Positions 45,789-54,253 of a stretch of 64,000 nt of DNA are shown in pieces. A model generated the notes under the pieces. That model did not search any database. It saw only the letters and a list, made by a program, of their open reading frames with translations, and had not been told where the DNA came from. The stretch is from the NCBI GenBank assembly GCA_910578715.1, contig CAJTRL010000008.1:1-64000 (forward strand), given 5' to 3'. The stretch comes from an uncultured Lachnospiraceae bacterium. GTDB taxonomy: Bacteria > Bacillota > Clostridia > Lachnospirales > Lachnospiraceae. A program made the translations under genes and the position numbers. Every line of letters begins with the position of its first letter. The first letter of the stretch is position 1.

Positions 45789-46796
45789 CTACGTCGATTC
45801 CCGCATGGATATCTGGCATCCAAGAAGCGTTTTACCGGGGACTTCTTCCCCGTCAATCATTTGCAGAAGCGTCCGGCATGTCCTTTTGCCAAGCTCTTCA
45901 ATATCAAACTGAATCGACGTCACGGAAGGCGTATAATTTTCCAGAAAAGAGCTGTCATAAAAAGAAGCGACCCGGACCTGTTCCGGCACTCTTATTCTCT
46001 TCTGCTGTAAACAGTTCAATACACAGCTGCACAGATAATCGTCCGTGGAAACGATGCACCGTACCTCCTCCCGCAGCAGTTTTTCCACAATTTCCTCCAC
46101 CGCTTTCAGGCCTTCCACATCTGAAAACACATAGGATTCCGGTTTTATTCCTTCTTTGTTTTCATACTCCTGACAGGCGTCAAGAAATCCCTGAACCCTG
46201 TACCGGTTCACCATGTGTGCCCGGCTTCCGCCAATCAGCGCAATCTTCCCGCTCCCCTGGGAAAGGAGGCGTCCTGTCAGCTCCCGGCACGCCTTCTGGT
46301 GGTCGTTATCAATCCACACGACCGCATCGTCCTCCGAACTGCCAATTGCCACAAAAGGAATCCCCGTTTTTTTCAGGTACTCTGCGGGCGCATCCTCCAC
46401 CAGCGTCCGGGTCAGGATAAAGCCGTCCACTTTATGATTTACAACCACCCGCTGTAACTGGGAAATATCCTCTGCCGTAACGATGGAAACGAGTACGTCA
46501 TAATCCAGGGAAGAGGCAATTTTACTGATGCCGAGCATACAGTTCTGAAAAAAAGGAAGCTCAACGATATTATAATCGCCCGGAATGACCAGCCCGATAT
46601 TGTAGGTTCTGGACTGCGCCAGCCCTTTGGCAATGACATTCGGTCTGTAATTGTGCTCTTCTATATATTGCAATACTTTTGCGCGCGTTTTCTCTCCGAT
46701 GCGCCCCTTTCCGGAAATGGCGCGGGAAACGGTCGTCTTGGAAACGCCCAGCGCCTCCGCAATATCGTTAATTGTCAGATTTTTCTCTTCTGTCAT
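45789..46796 (-). CDS. LacI-family transcriptional regulator
   Basis: A 335-residue repressor with the helix-turn-helix TINDIAEALGVSKTTVSRAI and a hinge ending NYRPNVIAKGL, followed by the effector-binding fold (YNIGLVIPGDYNIVELPFFQ, RVASFYDSSFLENYTPSVTS). It lies between the 619-residue gene and, divergently, the DUF305 gene. The GCGCAAnCGGTTGT sites before the 619-residue and GH42 genes are its likely operators, which makes it a GalR/GanR-type regulator of those genes. This is inferred from position. Confidence 0.9.
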   Translation of the reverse strand: MTEEKNLTINDIAEALGVSKTTVSRAISGKGRIGEKTRAKVLQYIEEHNYRPNVIAKGLAQSRTYNIGLVIPGDYNIVELPFFQNCMLGISKIASSLDYDVLVSIVTAEDISQLQRVVVNHKVDGFILTRTLVEDAPAEYLKKTGIPFVAIGSSEDDAVVWIDNDHQKACRELTGRLLSQGSGKIALIGGSRAHMVNRYRVQGFLDACQEYENKEGIKPESYVFSDVEGLKAVEEIVEKLLREEVRCIVSTDDYLCSCVLNCLQQKRIRVPEQVRVASFYDSSFLENYTPSVTSIQFDIEELGKRTCRTLLQMIDGEEVPGKTLLGCQISMREST

Positions 46797-46890
46797 ACAG
46801 ACTGCACCTGCCTTTCGGGGAACCGCTTATAACATATCATGCCATTCCCGCATAATATAATACAAAGTTTTTCTTTAAAAACGGAGTTAT

Positions 46891-47469
46891 ATGGAAAAAA
46901 CAAACACACAATCTTCTTTTTCACATAATACCAATGAATATCTGAACGCCTATGCCTGTATTCTGAAAGAAATGATTTGCTGCATGACAAAGGCGGAACT
47001 GACAAACAGCATTTCCCACAACTTCATCGTACAAATGATTCCCCATCACAAAGCCGCCATCCAGATGTCGCGGAATGTTTTGAAATACACAACGGACTGC
47101 GATATTGAGTGCATCGCGTCGAACATCATTACGGAGCAGACACAGAGCATATGCGATATGGAAAAAGCGATGCCCTGCTGCTGCCAGAAATTCAATGCCC
47201 AAAGAGACCTGTGCGCCTATCAGAAACAGGTGGATAAAATTTTCCAGACAATGTTCCACTGTATGGAGACCGCTGAAGCATGCAATTCCATCGACTGCAA
47301 CTTTTTACGGGAAATGATTCCCCATCACGAAGGCGCCGTGGCATTTGCCGAAACCACCCTGCAATACTGCATCTGCCCGGAACTGAAGCCAATTCTGGAT
47401 TCCATTATCGTCTCCCAGAAAAAGGGAGTCTGCCAGATGAAAGAGCTTCTCTGCCGCCTGTCCCGTTAG
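46891..47469 (+). CDS. Cysteine-rich protein with two DUF305 repeats
   Basis: A 192-residue protein with two DUF305 (ferritin-like bundle) units: FIVQMIPHHKAAIQM near residue 50 and FLREMIPHHEGAVAF near residue 145. Most DUF305 proteins are exported and contain few cysteines. This one has no signal peptide and about 20 cysteines, many in clusters (MICCM, DCDIEC, PCCCQK, YCICP). The paired MIPHH motifs and cysteines suggest metal binding, perhaps copper or zinc. It has a terminator of its own and an ATG weakly preceded by GGAG. The role is inference. Confidence 0.82.
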   Translation: MEKTNTQSSFSHNTNEYLNAYACILKEMICCMTKAELTNSISHNFIVQMIPHHKAAIQMSRNVLKYTTDCDIECIASNIITEQTQSICDMEKAMPCCCQKFNAQRDLCAYQKQVDKIFQTMFHCMETAEACNSIDCNFLREMIPHHEGAVAFAETTLQYCICPELKPILDSIIVSQKKGVCQMKELLCRLSR

Positions 47470-47507
47470 TGTGCCGACACGCATTTCAATAAAAAACCAT
47501 TCCCCAA

Positions 47508-47546
47508 AAGAGGCTGGAGCCTGGCATGGCGCCGGCTTCTTTTTTG
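47508..47546 (+). terminator. Terminator of the DUF305 gene
   Basis: AAGAGGCTGG pairs with CCGGCTTCTT (two G-U pairs) around AGCC/GGCG-type inner bases, then six T. Confidence 0.8.
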
Positions 47547-47606
47547 TAATGTTGTTCTGTTTTGTACTTTACCGGTCTGCTTTTTCATGATAAAATTTAT
47601 ATACAG

Positions 47607-47624
47607 GTTTGCGCAAACGGTTGT
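47607..47624. promoter_or_regulatory. LacI-type operator, copy 2, before the GH42 gene
   Basis: GTTTGCGCAAAC is a perfect 12-bp palindrome and continues as GCGCAAACGGTTGT, matching the site at 45617-45630 at 13 of 14 positions. It is 71 bp before the GH42 start. Confidence 0.65.
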
Positions 47625-47694
47625 TCATTAACAGCGTACCAAAAGAAAGGCAGTACTGCAATAGCAGATATATACAATTTAAACGGGGTTTTTT

Positions 47695-49800
47695 ATGAAA
47701 ACAGACAAACTATTATTCGGGGCGGCATATTATGACGAATATCTGCCCTATGACAGAATCGAAACCGACATGGAAATGATGAAAAAGGCGCATATGAACG
47801 TTATCCGCATTGCAGAGTCCACATGGAGTACCTGGGAACCACAGGACAATGTGTTTGATTTTACCCATCTGCACCGCATGCTGAAAGCGTCCGAAAAACA
47901 CGGCATACAGGTTATCGTCGGCACACCGACCTATGCGGTTCCGGCCTGGCTTGCCGCAAAATATCCCGATATTCTGGCCCAGACCCACAACGGACAGGAA
48001 CGCTACGGGCGCAGACAGAATATGGACATCGCACATCCCATGTATTTAAAACATGCGGAGCGCATCATCCGGAAGCTCATGGAAGAAGTGCGCCCTTATC
48101 GGCATGTCATCGGCTTTCAGCTGGACAATGAAACCAAATCCTATGATACCTGCAGCGTTTACGCCCAGGAAAAATTCCGGGATTATCTGAAAGAGCTTTT
48201 CCACGGCGATTTATGCGCGCTCAATCATCAGTTCGGACTGGACTACTGGAGCAACCGCATCAATTCCTGGGAAGAGTTTCCCGACGTCCGCGGCACGATT
48301 AACGGCAGTCTCGGCGCGGAATACCAGAAATTCCAGCGCAGGCTGGTAACGGATTTCCTCGCATGGCAGAGCGGAATCGTCAGAGAATACGCCCGCCCGG
48401 ACCAGTTCATCACGCAGAATTTCGACTACGACTGGCGTGGATTTTCCTATGGATTACAGCCGGAAGTCAACCAGTGGGAAGCCGGAAAAGCCGTGACAGT
48501 TGCCGGCTTCGACATCTACCATCCTTCCGCACAGGACCTGACCGGAAAAGAAATTTCCTTCGGCGGCGCAATTGCCCGTTCCATCAAAAAAGACAACTAC
48601 CTGATTCTGGAAACGGAGGCCCAGGGCAACCACGGATGGCTTCCCTATCCCGGCCAGCTCCGTTTACAGGCGTTCAGCCATCTCGCCTCCGGCTCTGATT
48701 CCGTTATGTACTGGCACTGGCATTCCATTCATAACGCCATCGAGTCTTACTGGAAAGGAATCCTCAGCCATAATCTGAAAGAAAATGCCGCTTACCGGGA
48801 AGTCTGCCGCATCGGAGAAGAATTCGAGCGTTACGGCGGGCACCTGAAAAATCTGAAAAAGAAAGCGCCCGCTGCCCTGCTGCTCTCCAACGAAGCGCTC
48901 ACCGGACTGCAGTGGTTCGCAATTCATGAAAACCTGAAATACAACGATATCGTCCGCTGGATTTATGATGCCCTTTATGAACTGAATATCGAATGCGACA
49001 TATTGAGCTGTGATGATATTGACTTATTCAGTCAATATCCCCTTCTTATTGCTCCGGCGCTTTACAGCATATCCGAAACGGTCATCGACGCGCTCCGCGC
49101 CTATGTGGAACAGGGCGGTCATCTTTTCTCCACCTTTAAGACGGCCTTTGCCGACCCGATGTTAAAGATATATGCCGATGACCAGCCCCATCGCCTGACG
49201 GATGTATTCGGCATGACCTACGACCAGTTCACCGACGCGGTAAACGTCGGCCTGAAAGATATAACATTTGTTATACCATACACAGCGGACCAAAAACCCG
49301 GACATGACGCCGCCGATGTCGAAGGAAATGCCATTCATACCGCCGATGCTTCCAAATCGTCCGTTCACTACTGGATGGAGCTTTTACAGCCCGATACCGC
49401 CGAAACACTGGCTTCATATGCTCACCCCCACTGGGGCGCTTATGCCGCCGTCACATACAACCGCTTTGGTAAAGGAAGTGCGGCATATGCGGGATGCTAT
49501 TTTGATAAATCCCTTTTAAAAGAGCTGCTGCGTTTTCTCTGTAAAGACGCGGACATACCGCTCCCGGAAGCGGCATTCCCCGTTATCATCAAGCGCGGTG
49601 TCAACGAGAAAGGTAAGGAAATCATCTATCTTTTCAATTACTCGGATGAAGCGCAAAGCGTCATCTGGTACGGAAAGGACTGCGTACCTCTTATCGGAGC
49701 AGACGTTATAGACCCGGCAAACAAAGGGACGGTCCGGAATGGCGATATGGTTTCGATTCCGGGGTGGGATTTTGTGGTGCTTATGAACGTGGATGACTGA
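47695..49800 (+). CDS. GH42 beta-galactosidase
   Basis: A 701-residue GH42 enzyme that releases galactose from galacto-oligosaccharides in the cytoplasm; no signal peptide. The barrel starts with FGAAYYDEYLPYDRIETDME, a typical GH42 opening (GAAYYPE-like). The acid/base Glu is in GFQLDNETKSY, and the nucleophile Glu is in LILETEAQGNHGW. Domains B (trimerisation, ALLLSNEALTG) and C (beta, INRGVNEKGKEIIYLFNYSDE-like) follow. It is monocistronic with its own LacI-type operator and completes the galactan pathway with the GH53 enzymes. Confidence 0.94.
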   Translation: MKTDKLLFGAAYYDEYLPYDRIETDMEMMKKAHMNVIRIAESTWSTWEPQDNVFDFTHLHRMLKASEKHGIQVIVGTPTYAVPAWLAAKYPDILAQTHNGQERYGRRQNMDIAHPMYLKHAERIIRKLMEEVRPYRHVIGFQLDNETKSYDTCSVYAQEKFRDYLKELFHGDLCALNHQFGLDYWSNRINSWEEFPDVRGTINGSLGAEYQKFQRRLVTDFLAWQSGIVREYARPDQFITQNFDYDWRGFSYGLQPEVNQWEAGKAVTVAGFDIYHPSAQDLTGKEISFGGAIARSIKKDNYLILETEAQGNHGWLPYPGQLRLQAFSHLASGSDSVMYWHWHSIHNAIESYWKGILSHNLKENAAYREVCRIGEEFERYGGHLKNLKKKAPAALLLSNEALTGLQWFAIHENLKYNDIVRWIYDALYELNIECDILSCDDIDLFSQYPLLIAPALYSISETVIDALRAYVEQGGHLFSTFKTAFADPMLKIYADDQPHRLTDVFGMTYDQFTDAVNVGLKDITFVIPYTADQKPGHDAADVEGNAIHTADASKSSVHYWMELLQPDTAETLASYAHPHWGAYAAVTYNRFGKGSAAYAGCYFDKSLLKELLRFLCKDADIPLPEAAFPVIIKRGVNEKGKEIIYLFNYSDEAQSVIWYGKDCVPLIGADVIDPANKGTVRNGDMVSIPGWDFVVLMNVDD

Positions 49801-49944
49801 TGATATTGTTTTTTATCCTGGTATTTAAAAAGGTACGCATCGGCCGCTTTTCGGAGTTTGTTCATGAATGCTCCGGGAAATGGCCGATGGTATGAACAAG
49901 ATATTTTTACGAACAATAGACTTTGGCAGAATTTTTCATTTTTG

Positions 49945-49973
49945 TTGACATATTTCCCGCAAAAACGTATAAT
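49945..49973 (+). promoter_or_regulatory. Perfect consensus promoter of the type III antitoxin RNA
   Basis: TTGACA, exactly 17 bp, TATAAT: full sigma-70/sigma-A consensus. Transcription should start near 49980, just before the RNA repeats. Confidence 0.9.
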
Positions 49974-49979
49974 AAATAT

Positions 49980-50106
49980 CAGAGATGGGAAACCATCGTC
50001 AGGAGAGTTCCTGCCAGATAGTGGAAAACTTTATATTCAGGAGAGTTCCTGCCAGATAGTGGGAAACTTTAAAATCAAAGGGTAATCGCTATGATTACCC
50101 TTTTTT
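49980..50106 (+). ncRNA. Type III antitoxin RNA (ToxI-like), about 2.5 repeats of 38 nt
   Basis: Two near-identical 38-nt units start at 49999 and 50037 (TCAGGAGAGTTCCTGCCAGA, then TAGTGG, G or A, AAACTTTA), preceded by a partial unit (CAGAGATGGGAAACC). Each contains a small hairpin, CAGGA-GAGT-TCCTG. The order promoter, tandem RNA repeats, terminator, toxin gene is the hallmark of type III toxin-antitoxin loci such as ToxIN and AbiQ. There, the toxin cuts the transcript into single repeats and is held inactive by them. Here the RNA role is inferred from this layout and the toxin family. Confidence 0.85.
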
Positions 50107-50107
50107 C
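50077..50107 (+). terminator. Terminator between antitoxin RNA and toxin gene
   Basis: GGGTAATC-GCTAT-GATTACCC, extended by AAA/TTT, with six T. In type III systems a leaky terminator here sets the RNA-to-toxin ratio. Confidence 0.9.
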
Positions 50108-50121
50108 TGTAGGAGATACCG

Positions 50122-50520
50122 ATGAGCGAATTGAAATTATATGAAGTATCCGAGGAATACATTTCATATATCAGCACCGTTGAAAAAAATGTTTTCTCTT
50201 CAAAAGAAAATGACAGAAACCATACCCGGAAGTATCTGGGCATTGTATACAACATTAACGGGTATAACTACTACATTCCCCTTTCCTCTCCTAAAAAATC
50301 TGATTACCAATTGGAGAACGGAGTGCAGAAAATCCGTGGGAGCATTATCCCTATTATCCGCATCACATCCCAATCCTCATCCGGGAAACTGGAATTAAAG
50401 GGAACCCTGAAACTGAGCAATATGATTCCTGTTCCTGCCATCGGATATCTGAAAAGCACAGTTGATTTTAAATTGCTCGAACAGATGTATGGTAAATTTA
50501 TTGAAAAGAAAAACAATTAG
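50122..50520 (+). CDS. toxN: ToxN/AbiQ-family type III toxin, short variant
   Basis: A 132-residue protein with the fold pattern of ToxN/AbiQ endoribonucleases. YISYISTVEKNVF near residue 15, RKYLGIVYNINGYNYYIPLS near residue 34 and the SSPK catalytic-loop equivalent (PLSSPKK) are present, with a C-terminal DFKLLEQMYGKF resembling the ToxN ending. Family members usually have about 165-190 residues. Here NMIPVP runs almost straight into the C-terminal block, so a helical segment of about 40 residues seems missing. It may therefore be an inactive or remodelled toxin. TAGGAG lies 8 nt before the ATG. It sits directly behind the antitoxin repeats and terminator. Confidence 0.82.
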   Translation: MSELKLYEVSEEYISYISTVEKNVFSSKENDRNHTRKYLGIVYNINGYNYYIPLSSPKKSDYQLENGVQKIRGSIIPIIRITSQSSSGKLELKGTLKLSNMIPVPAIGYLKSTVDFKLLEQMYGKFIEKKNN

Positions 50521-50694
50521 CAAAAATCGGACGCCGACATAAAACGAACATCCGCACTTTCACTTGATGAAAAACTCTCTTATGCAGCTGACGGTGAAAA
50601 CGGTTTATGGATGTGCCAAAACCATCACAAAATGTCTGACGCCAATATTATATTTTTATCCGCTTCCGGCCACATTAATTACACCACAGTTTAG
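50521..50694 (+). pseudogene. Fragment of an HNH (restriction-type) endonuclease
   Basis: Directly after the toxin stop codon and in the same frame, 57 codons read QKSDADIKRTS..., then LSLDEKLSYAADGENGLWMC and QNHHKMSDANII, ending in TAG at 50692-50694. The GLWMCQNHHK block with NII after it is typical of the second half of HNH endonucleases of restriction systems. The upstream half (first His, zinc cysteines) is absent, and there is no start codon. It is a remnant, and suggests this was once a larger defence island. Confidence 0.7.
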
Positions 50695-50728
50695 CAAATA
50701 TATTCACAAACGTTATTCGTCATGCCTG

Positions 50729-52804
50729 TCAACCTAATGCCAGCACCCTCTCATCCATCTCCTCAAAGTAAACCCGCTCCGCGTCGATTGAAAATTTTAT
50801 CCGGCCGTCACTGTACCCGTCCGCAATTTCGTTAAGCCGCTCCAAAACATCCTCTTTTGTCATCTGTAAAAACTCTTCCAGGTCCGTTTCCTCCCAGAAA
50901 TTTTCAATATCCCGAATCACACCGCCAACCCGTGCGTCGCGTTCGGCAACGGTAACCGCGTCTTTATCGGCAATCTGCCAGGAAAAAGCATAGTCGAAAC
51001 CGCACCAGGCAAGGCCGTCCGCTTTTGTTTTCTGCAGACGGTAAGAACAGTAGAGGGGCGACTCTTCCGGCCGTCCCGTTTTCAGGCTCTGAATCATCCG
51101 GTAATTTTCTTCCGTTGAAAGCGTCATCGTCGTATTGACAAAAAACAATTCTTCTTCCGACAAATCCACGCGGCTGTCCTTCCGATAAACATCTTCCCGA
51201 ATGCGCTCATAGGCGCCATAATTCACGTTTCCCCAGTCAAGAAGCGTCTGGTTAAAGCCGGCGACCGTCATTTGCTGATAATCCTCAGTTCTTAACGATA
51301 GCAAAGAATCGTAATCCTCCTTCACAGCATACCCGTTAATGCGCGGTTCCTTCTCCCACGGTTCCGGTTCTTTTTCCTGATACGCCGCCACCGTCATCGC
51401 TTCATATCCGCGCAAGGCCAGCAGTTTCGTATATTCCTCTTCGGTAAATCCCAACGCCGAAGGCATATTTTTTTCTTCACCGGACAACTCCTCCGCCCGG
51501 GCATTCCCATCAGCCGGACCTTTATCCGTTCGTGAACTGACTTTCTCATCAGCCAGACTTTTATCCGTCCGTGGGTCTTCCTTTCCGGCATTGACTTTTA
51601 TAGTCAACATCGAACCGGCGCAAGCCACAGCCGCCACAGCACAAATTACACCCGCTATTAATTTTTTATATAAAGAGACCTTTTTCCATTTCATAATCGC
51701 ATCAATCCTTTCTTCCACAGCGTTTCTCCCAAAATAACTGCCAAGCGGTTCTGGTCCGCTCTGTCCCGCCGCCATATCAATCAGCATCCGGGCATAAACC
51801 GCCCTTTGGGTTTTGCCGGATATCCTGACTACCTTTTCGTCACAGGCAAGCTCCAAATCTCTGTTCAAAAGTATATACATCATCCACACAAACGGATTAA
51901 ACCAATGAATACAGAGCGCCAGCGCGGCAAGCAGTTTCATTGCGGCGTCCATCCGGCAAATATGCACATATTCATGCAAAAGAATATAGCTAAGCGCCTC
52001 CTTATTCTTCCAGTCAGTTTTCCTCGGCAGCAGAATAACCGGCCTGAAAATGCCGTAAGTCAGCGGCGTTGTGACCCGGCCGCTCTGTCTTACCGACAGA
52101 GTGCGGCGCAGCCTATGCTCCCGAAGCCACTGCCCGACAAATGCTTCTTCAACGGGCAAAGATGTGCGGAACCGAAACAGCGCATGCAGATAAGCAACTG
52201 TAAAAAAAATCATACAGGCAAGCATCCCCGCACACCATACCGCAATGAGAATGTTCTTCCTGAATCCCGGCCATCCGGTATTCTCCTGTTCCGTTCCCTC
52301 CGGGTTCAACATCTCCGCGCCAGTCTGTCCCCAGGCGCTCCCTGTCCGGGCATTTTCTGTCCAGACGTCACCTGACCCGGCATTTCCTGTCCAGACGTCA
52401 CCTATCCCGGCAGTCTCTGCCCAGGCGTTCTCCATCCCGGCATTCTCTACCCAATCGTTTCCCATCCTGGCAGTCTCTGTCCCGGCAGTCCCCGTCCCAG
52501 CCTGTCCGTTTACAGGTTTCGGCGCGTTTACAGGTATCTGCGCGTCAGCGGATTCCGCCGCATCCGCCCCCTCCGGGCCCTGAGCCGTTTCATAGGACTG
52601 CACGCGGGCCACGGCTTCCTTCAAAATGGGAAGCGAATAAATGCTGTATGCCGACGGAACCGCTATGGGAAGCAGAAGCCTTGCCAGTACAATGACCCAT
52701 AACACCGGAAAAATATATTTCGGAAGGCTTTTACCCGCCTTGCGCAGCAGCGCGGTAAACAAAATCAGCGCCGCGCCGGAAACCGTCATCTGCATAAAAA
52801 CCAT
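50729..52804 (-). CDS. blaR1: BlaR1/MecR1-type M56 metalloprotease sensor
   Basis: A 691-residue membrane protease that in this family senses beta-lactams or cell-wall stress and triggers cleavage of BlaI. Start at 52804 follows AAAGGGGAAAACA. N-terminal spans, then an Asn/Gly/Ala-rich repeat linker (residues 110-165, TGNAGSGDVWTENA-like), more spans, and zinc motif LLHEYVH at 277-281 with ELACDEKV downstream. The C-terminal extracellular part does not show a clear penicillin-binding SxxK/SDN/KTG domain, so the signal may not be a beta-lactam. It lies 46 bp after blaI. Confidence 0.9.
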   Translation of the reverse strand: MVFMQMTVSGAALILFTALLRKAGKSLPKYIFPVLWVIVLARLLLPIAVPSAYSIYSLPILKEAVARVQSYETAQGPEGADAAESADAQIPVNAPKPVNGQAGTGTAGTETARMGNDWVENAGMENAWAETAGIGDVWTGNAGSGDVWTENARTGSAWGQTGAEMLNPEGTEQENTGWPGFRKNILIAVWCAGMLACMIFFTVAYLHALFRFRTSLPVEEAFVGQWLREHRLRRTLSVRQSGRVTTPLTYGIFRPVILLPRKTDWKNKEALSYILLHEYVHICRMDAAMKLLAALALCIHWFNPFVWMMYILLNRDLELACDEKVVRISGKTQRAVYARMLIDMAAGQSGPEPLGSYFGRNAVEERIDAIMKWKKVSLYKKLIAGVICAVAAVACAGSMLTIKVNAGKEDPRTDKSLADEKVSSRTDKGPADGNARAEELSGEEKNMPSALGFTEEEYTKLLALRGYEAMTVAAYQEKEPEPWEKEPRINGYAVKEDYDSLLSLRTEDYQQMTVAGFNQTLLDWGNVNYGAYERIREDVYRKDSRVDLSEEELFFVNTTMTLSTEENYRMIQSLKTGRPEESPLYCSYRLQKTKADGLAWCGFDYAFSWQIADKDAVTVAERDARVGGVIRDIENFWEETDLEEFLQMTKEDVLERLNEIADGYSDGRIKFSIDAERVYFEEMDERVLALG

Positions 52805-52850
52805 TGTTTTCCCCTTTCTGCCCTCTTTCTCGCTTTCGGCTCTGCTCTTT

Positions 52851-53210
52851 TCATTCCGCTTCTTCCACAATCTGTTTCAGCTTTTCTATCTGGCTGGCGG
52901 AAAGTTTCTTCCTTCCAAGCAGCGCCGCAAACAGCTTATCGACGGAGCCGTCATAAACTTTATCAATCAGCTCATTCGTTTCCACCTCCTGCACTACCTC
53001 TTTTGGAATCAGCGCATGACACATAAAATGCGGCTCGGAACGCTCTATCGCCCCTTTTTTGATACACCGCTTAATCAATGTATAGGTCGTATTGACATTC
53101 CAGCCTACCGCTTCTTTCAATACATCGGAAATATGCTTCGCGGTCACGTCCCCTTCACGCCATAACACATCCATTACTTTCAGTTCCGAATCAAAAAGTT
53201 TTATATCCAT
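52851..53210 (-). CDS. blaI: BlaI/MecI-family repressor
   Basis: A 119-residue repressor with the winged-helix pattern KLFDSELKVMDVLWREGDVT, AKHISDVLKEAVGWNVNTTY and TLIKRCIKKGAIER. The loop around residues 95-105 is the usual cleavage region for the BlaR1-like protease. The start at 53210 has CAGGAGGCAGAA upstream; seven codons earlier an ATG lacks a site. First gene of the pair, with a dyad operator upstream. Confidence 0.94.
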   Translation of the reverse strand: MDIKLFDSELKVMDVLWREGDVTAKHISDVLKEAVGWNVNTTYTLIKRCIKKGAIERSEPHFMCHALIPKEVVQEVETNELIDKVYDGSVDKLFAALLGRKKLSASQIEKLKQIVEEAE

Positions 53211-53298
53211 TTCTGCCTCCTGTTCCGCCACGCGCGCGGCATTTTAATCAATTAGAATTGGTGAACTTCCTCTCTCCCATTCCATCATAAAACAACAT

Positions 53299-53341
53299 AA
53301 GACTGCAGTAGTTTGATTTAGTTTCATACTACCACAGTCTT
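53299..53341. promoter_or_regulatory. Candidate BlaI operator dyad
   Basis: AAGACTG-C-AGTAGT...ACTAC-CA-CAGTCTT, a hyphenated dyad containing the ACTAC/GTAGT cores typical for BlaI/MecI sites. It lies 90 bp before blaI. Confidence 0.65.
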
Positions 53342-53350
53342 ATTTTCGTG

Positions 53351-53870
53351 TCAATCCTGTTTACGGTATTCTTCGGATTCTTTTCCTGAGACAATTGGGT
53401 CTGCAAAGAAACACTTCTTTATGTTTATCCCCTTATCTGCTTTTTCCAGTACGGAATATTTTTCTGCTGTGTAACTCTTGGAAAGAACGGCATAAACCTT
53501 CTGCACCGGGAAGGCGGTGACATCCCTGATATCCTTTTTCAGAAGTGTGTTCGGCACATTCAGCCCTGTATTCCGGTCTTTCACAAAACCAATACATCCA
53601 GATACATTGCCTGCCACCTTTTCCGTAAACAGCTTTGGCCCTCTATCCGTAAAATCTCCTATCATTGTAACGTTCTGCTTGAGTCTCATCATGTTTTCCA
53701 GAATTTCTAATTTCTGAACCGTAGAGCCATCCTTTGCAAAGCTGAAATCCTCTGCCGTCAGACGGTTATCCAGACATTTTTCATAAAAATGAATAGCGGA
53801 AGCCACACTGGAACTGTTTAACCTTACCTCTGTCAGATGAAGGAAATTATATCGGTGTTTTGTCCATATC
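53351..53870 (-). pseudogene. PBECR4-like nuclease-domain remnant, 5'-truncated
   Basis: The open frame begins after a TAG at 53871-53873 with no proper start. It reads YNFLHLTEVRLNSSSVASAI, HFYEKCLDNRLTAEDFSF and later MIGDFTDRGPKLFTEKVAGN and GCIGFVKDRNTG, VYAVLSKSYTAEKY. This resembles PBECR4-type domains (phage Barnase-EndoU-ColicinE5/D-RelE-like nucleases) common in phage and integrative elements, recognised here by motif only. The family usually has more sequence before the HLT motif. An ATG at 53806 could give a 151-residue product, but no ribosome site was seen. Confidence 0.5.
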
Positions 53871-54253
53871 TATATCCTTTGATAATCTACCTTATTTGCC
53901 TATATTCGAATAAACTCGATAAAGGCAAATGCAGCATGCCATTTTAATCATATTATTTAGAAAAGGGAATGTCCATGCCGCAGCACAAAACATTCCCTTC
54001 TCACGATTGATTTTTCCGCTGCCTGCCAGCCTCCGACACCTACGTTCGGAAAAGGTATCAGATTTTAGGTGTCAATCCGCCGCTGATTCACAGCTTTCTA
54101 ACTACATTCTATACCAGACTCTGGCAAAGTGCAATTACCTTTTCAGCATATGCGGATATGGCATATATTATTCTGAATGCTTTTGCCTGCTATTCCCACA
54201 CCGAAATGTCTGCTCTGCCTCTGCTGTTCCTTGACTTAAACGCCTTTACCTGC
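53871..54253. other. Intergenic region with two inverted repeats
   Basis: No convincing gene. TTTGCCTATATTCGA and its near-complement (53895-53929) form an imperfect palindrome. AAGGGAATGT/ACATTCCCTT (53963-53999) form a perfect 10-bp stem that may end the HAD transcript on the minus strand. Confidence 0.5.

Noticed and set aside
45731..46420. 229-codon plus-strand frame
   Set aside because: Antisense to the LacI-type regulator; Pro/Ser-rich shadow sequence.
53929..54234. 101-codon plus-strand frame
   Set aside because: No ribosome site, no recognisable domain, and it spans the inverted repeats of an intergenic region.
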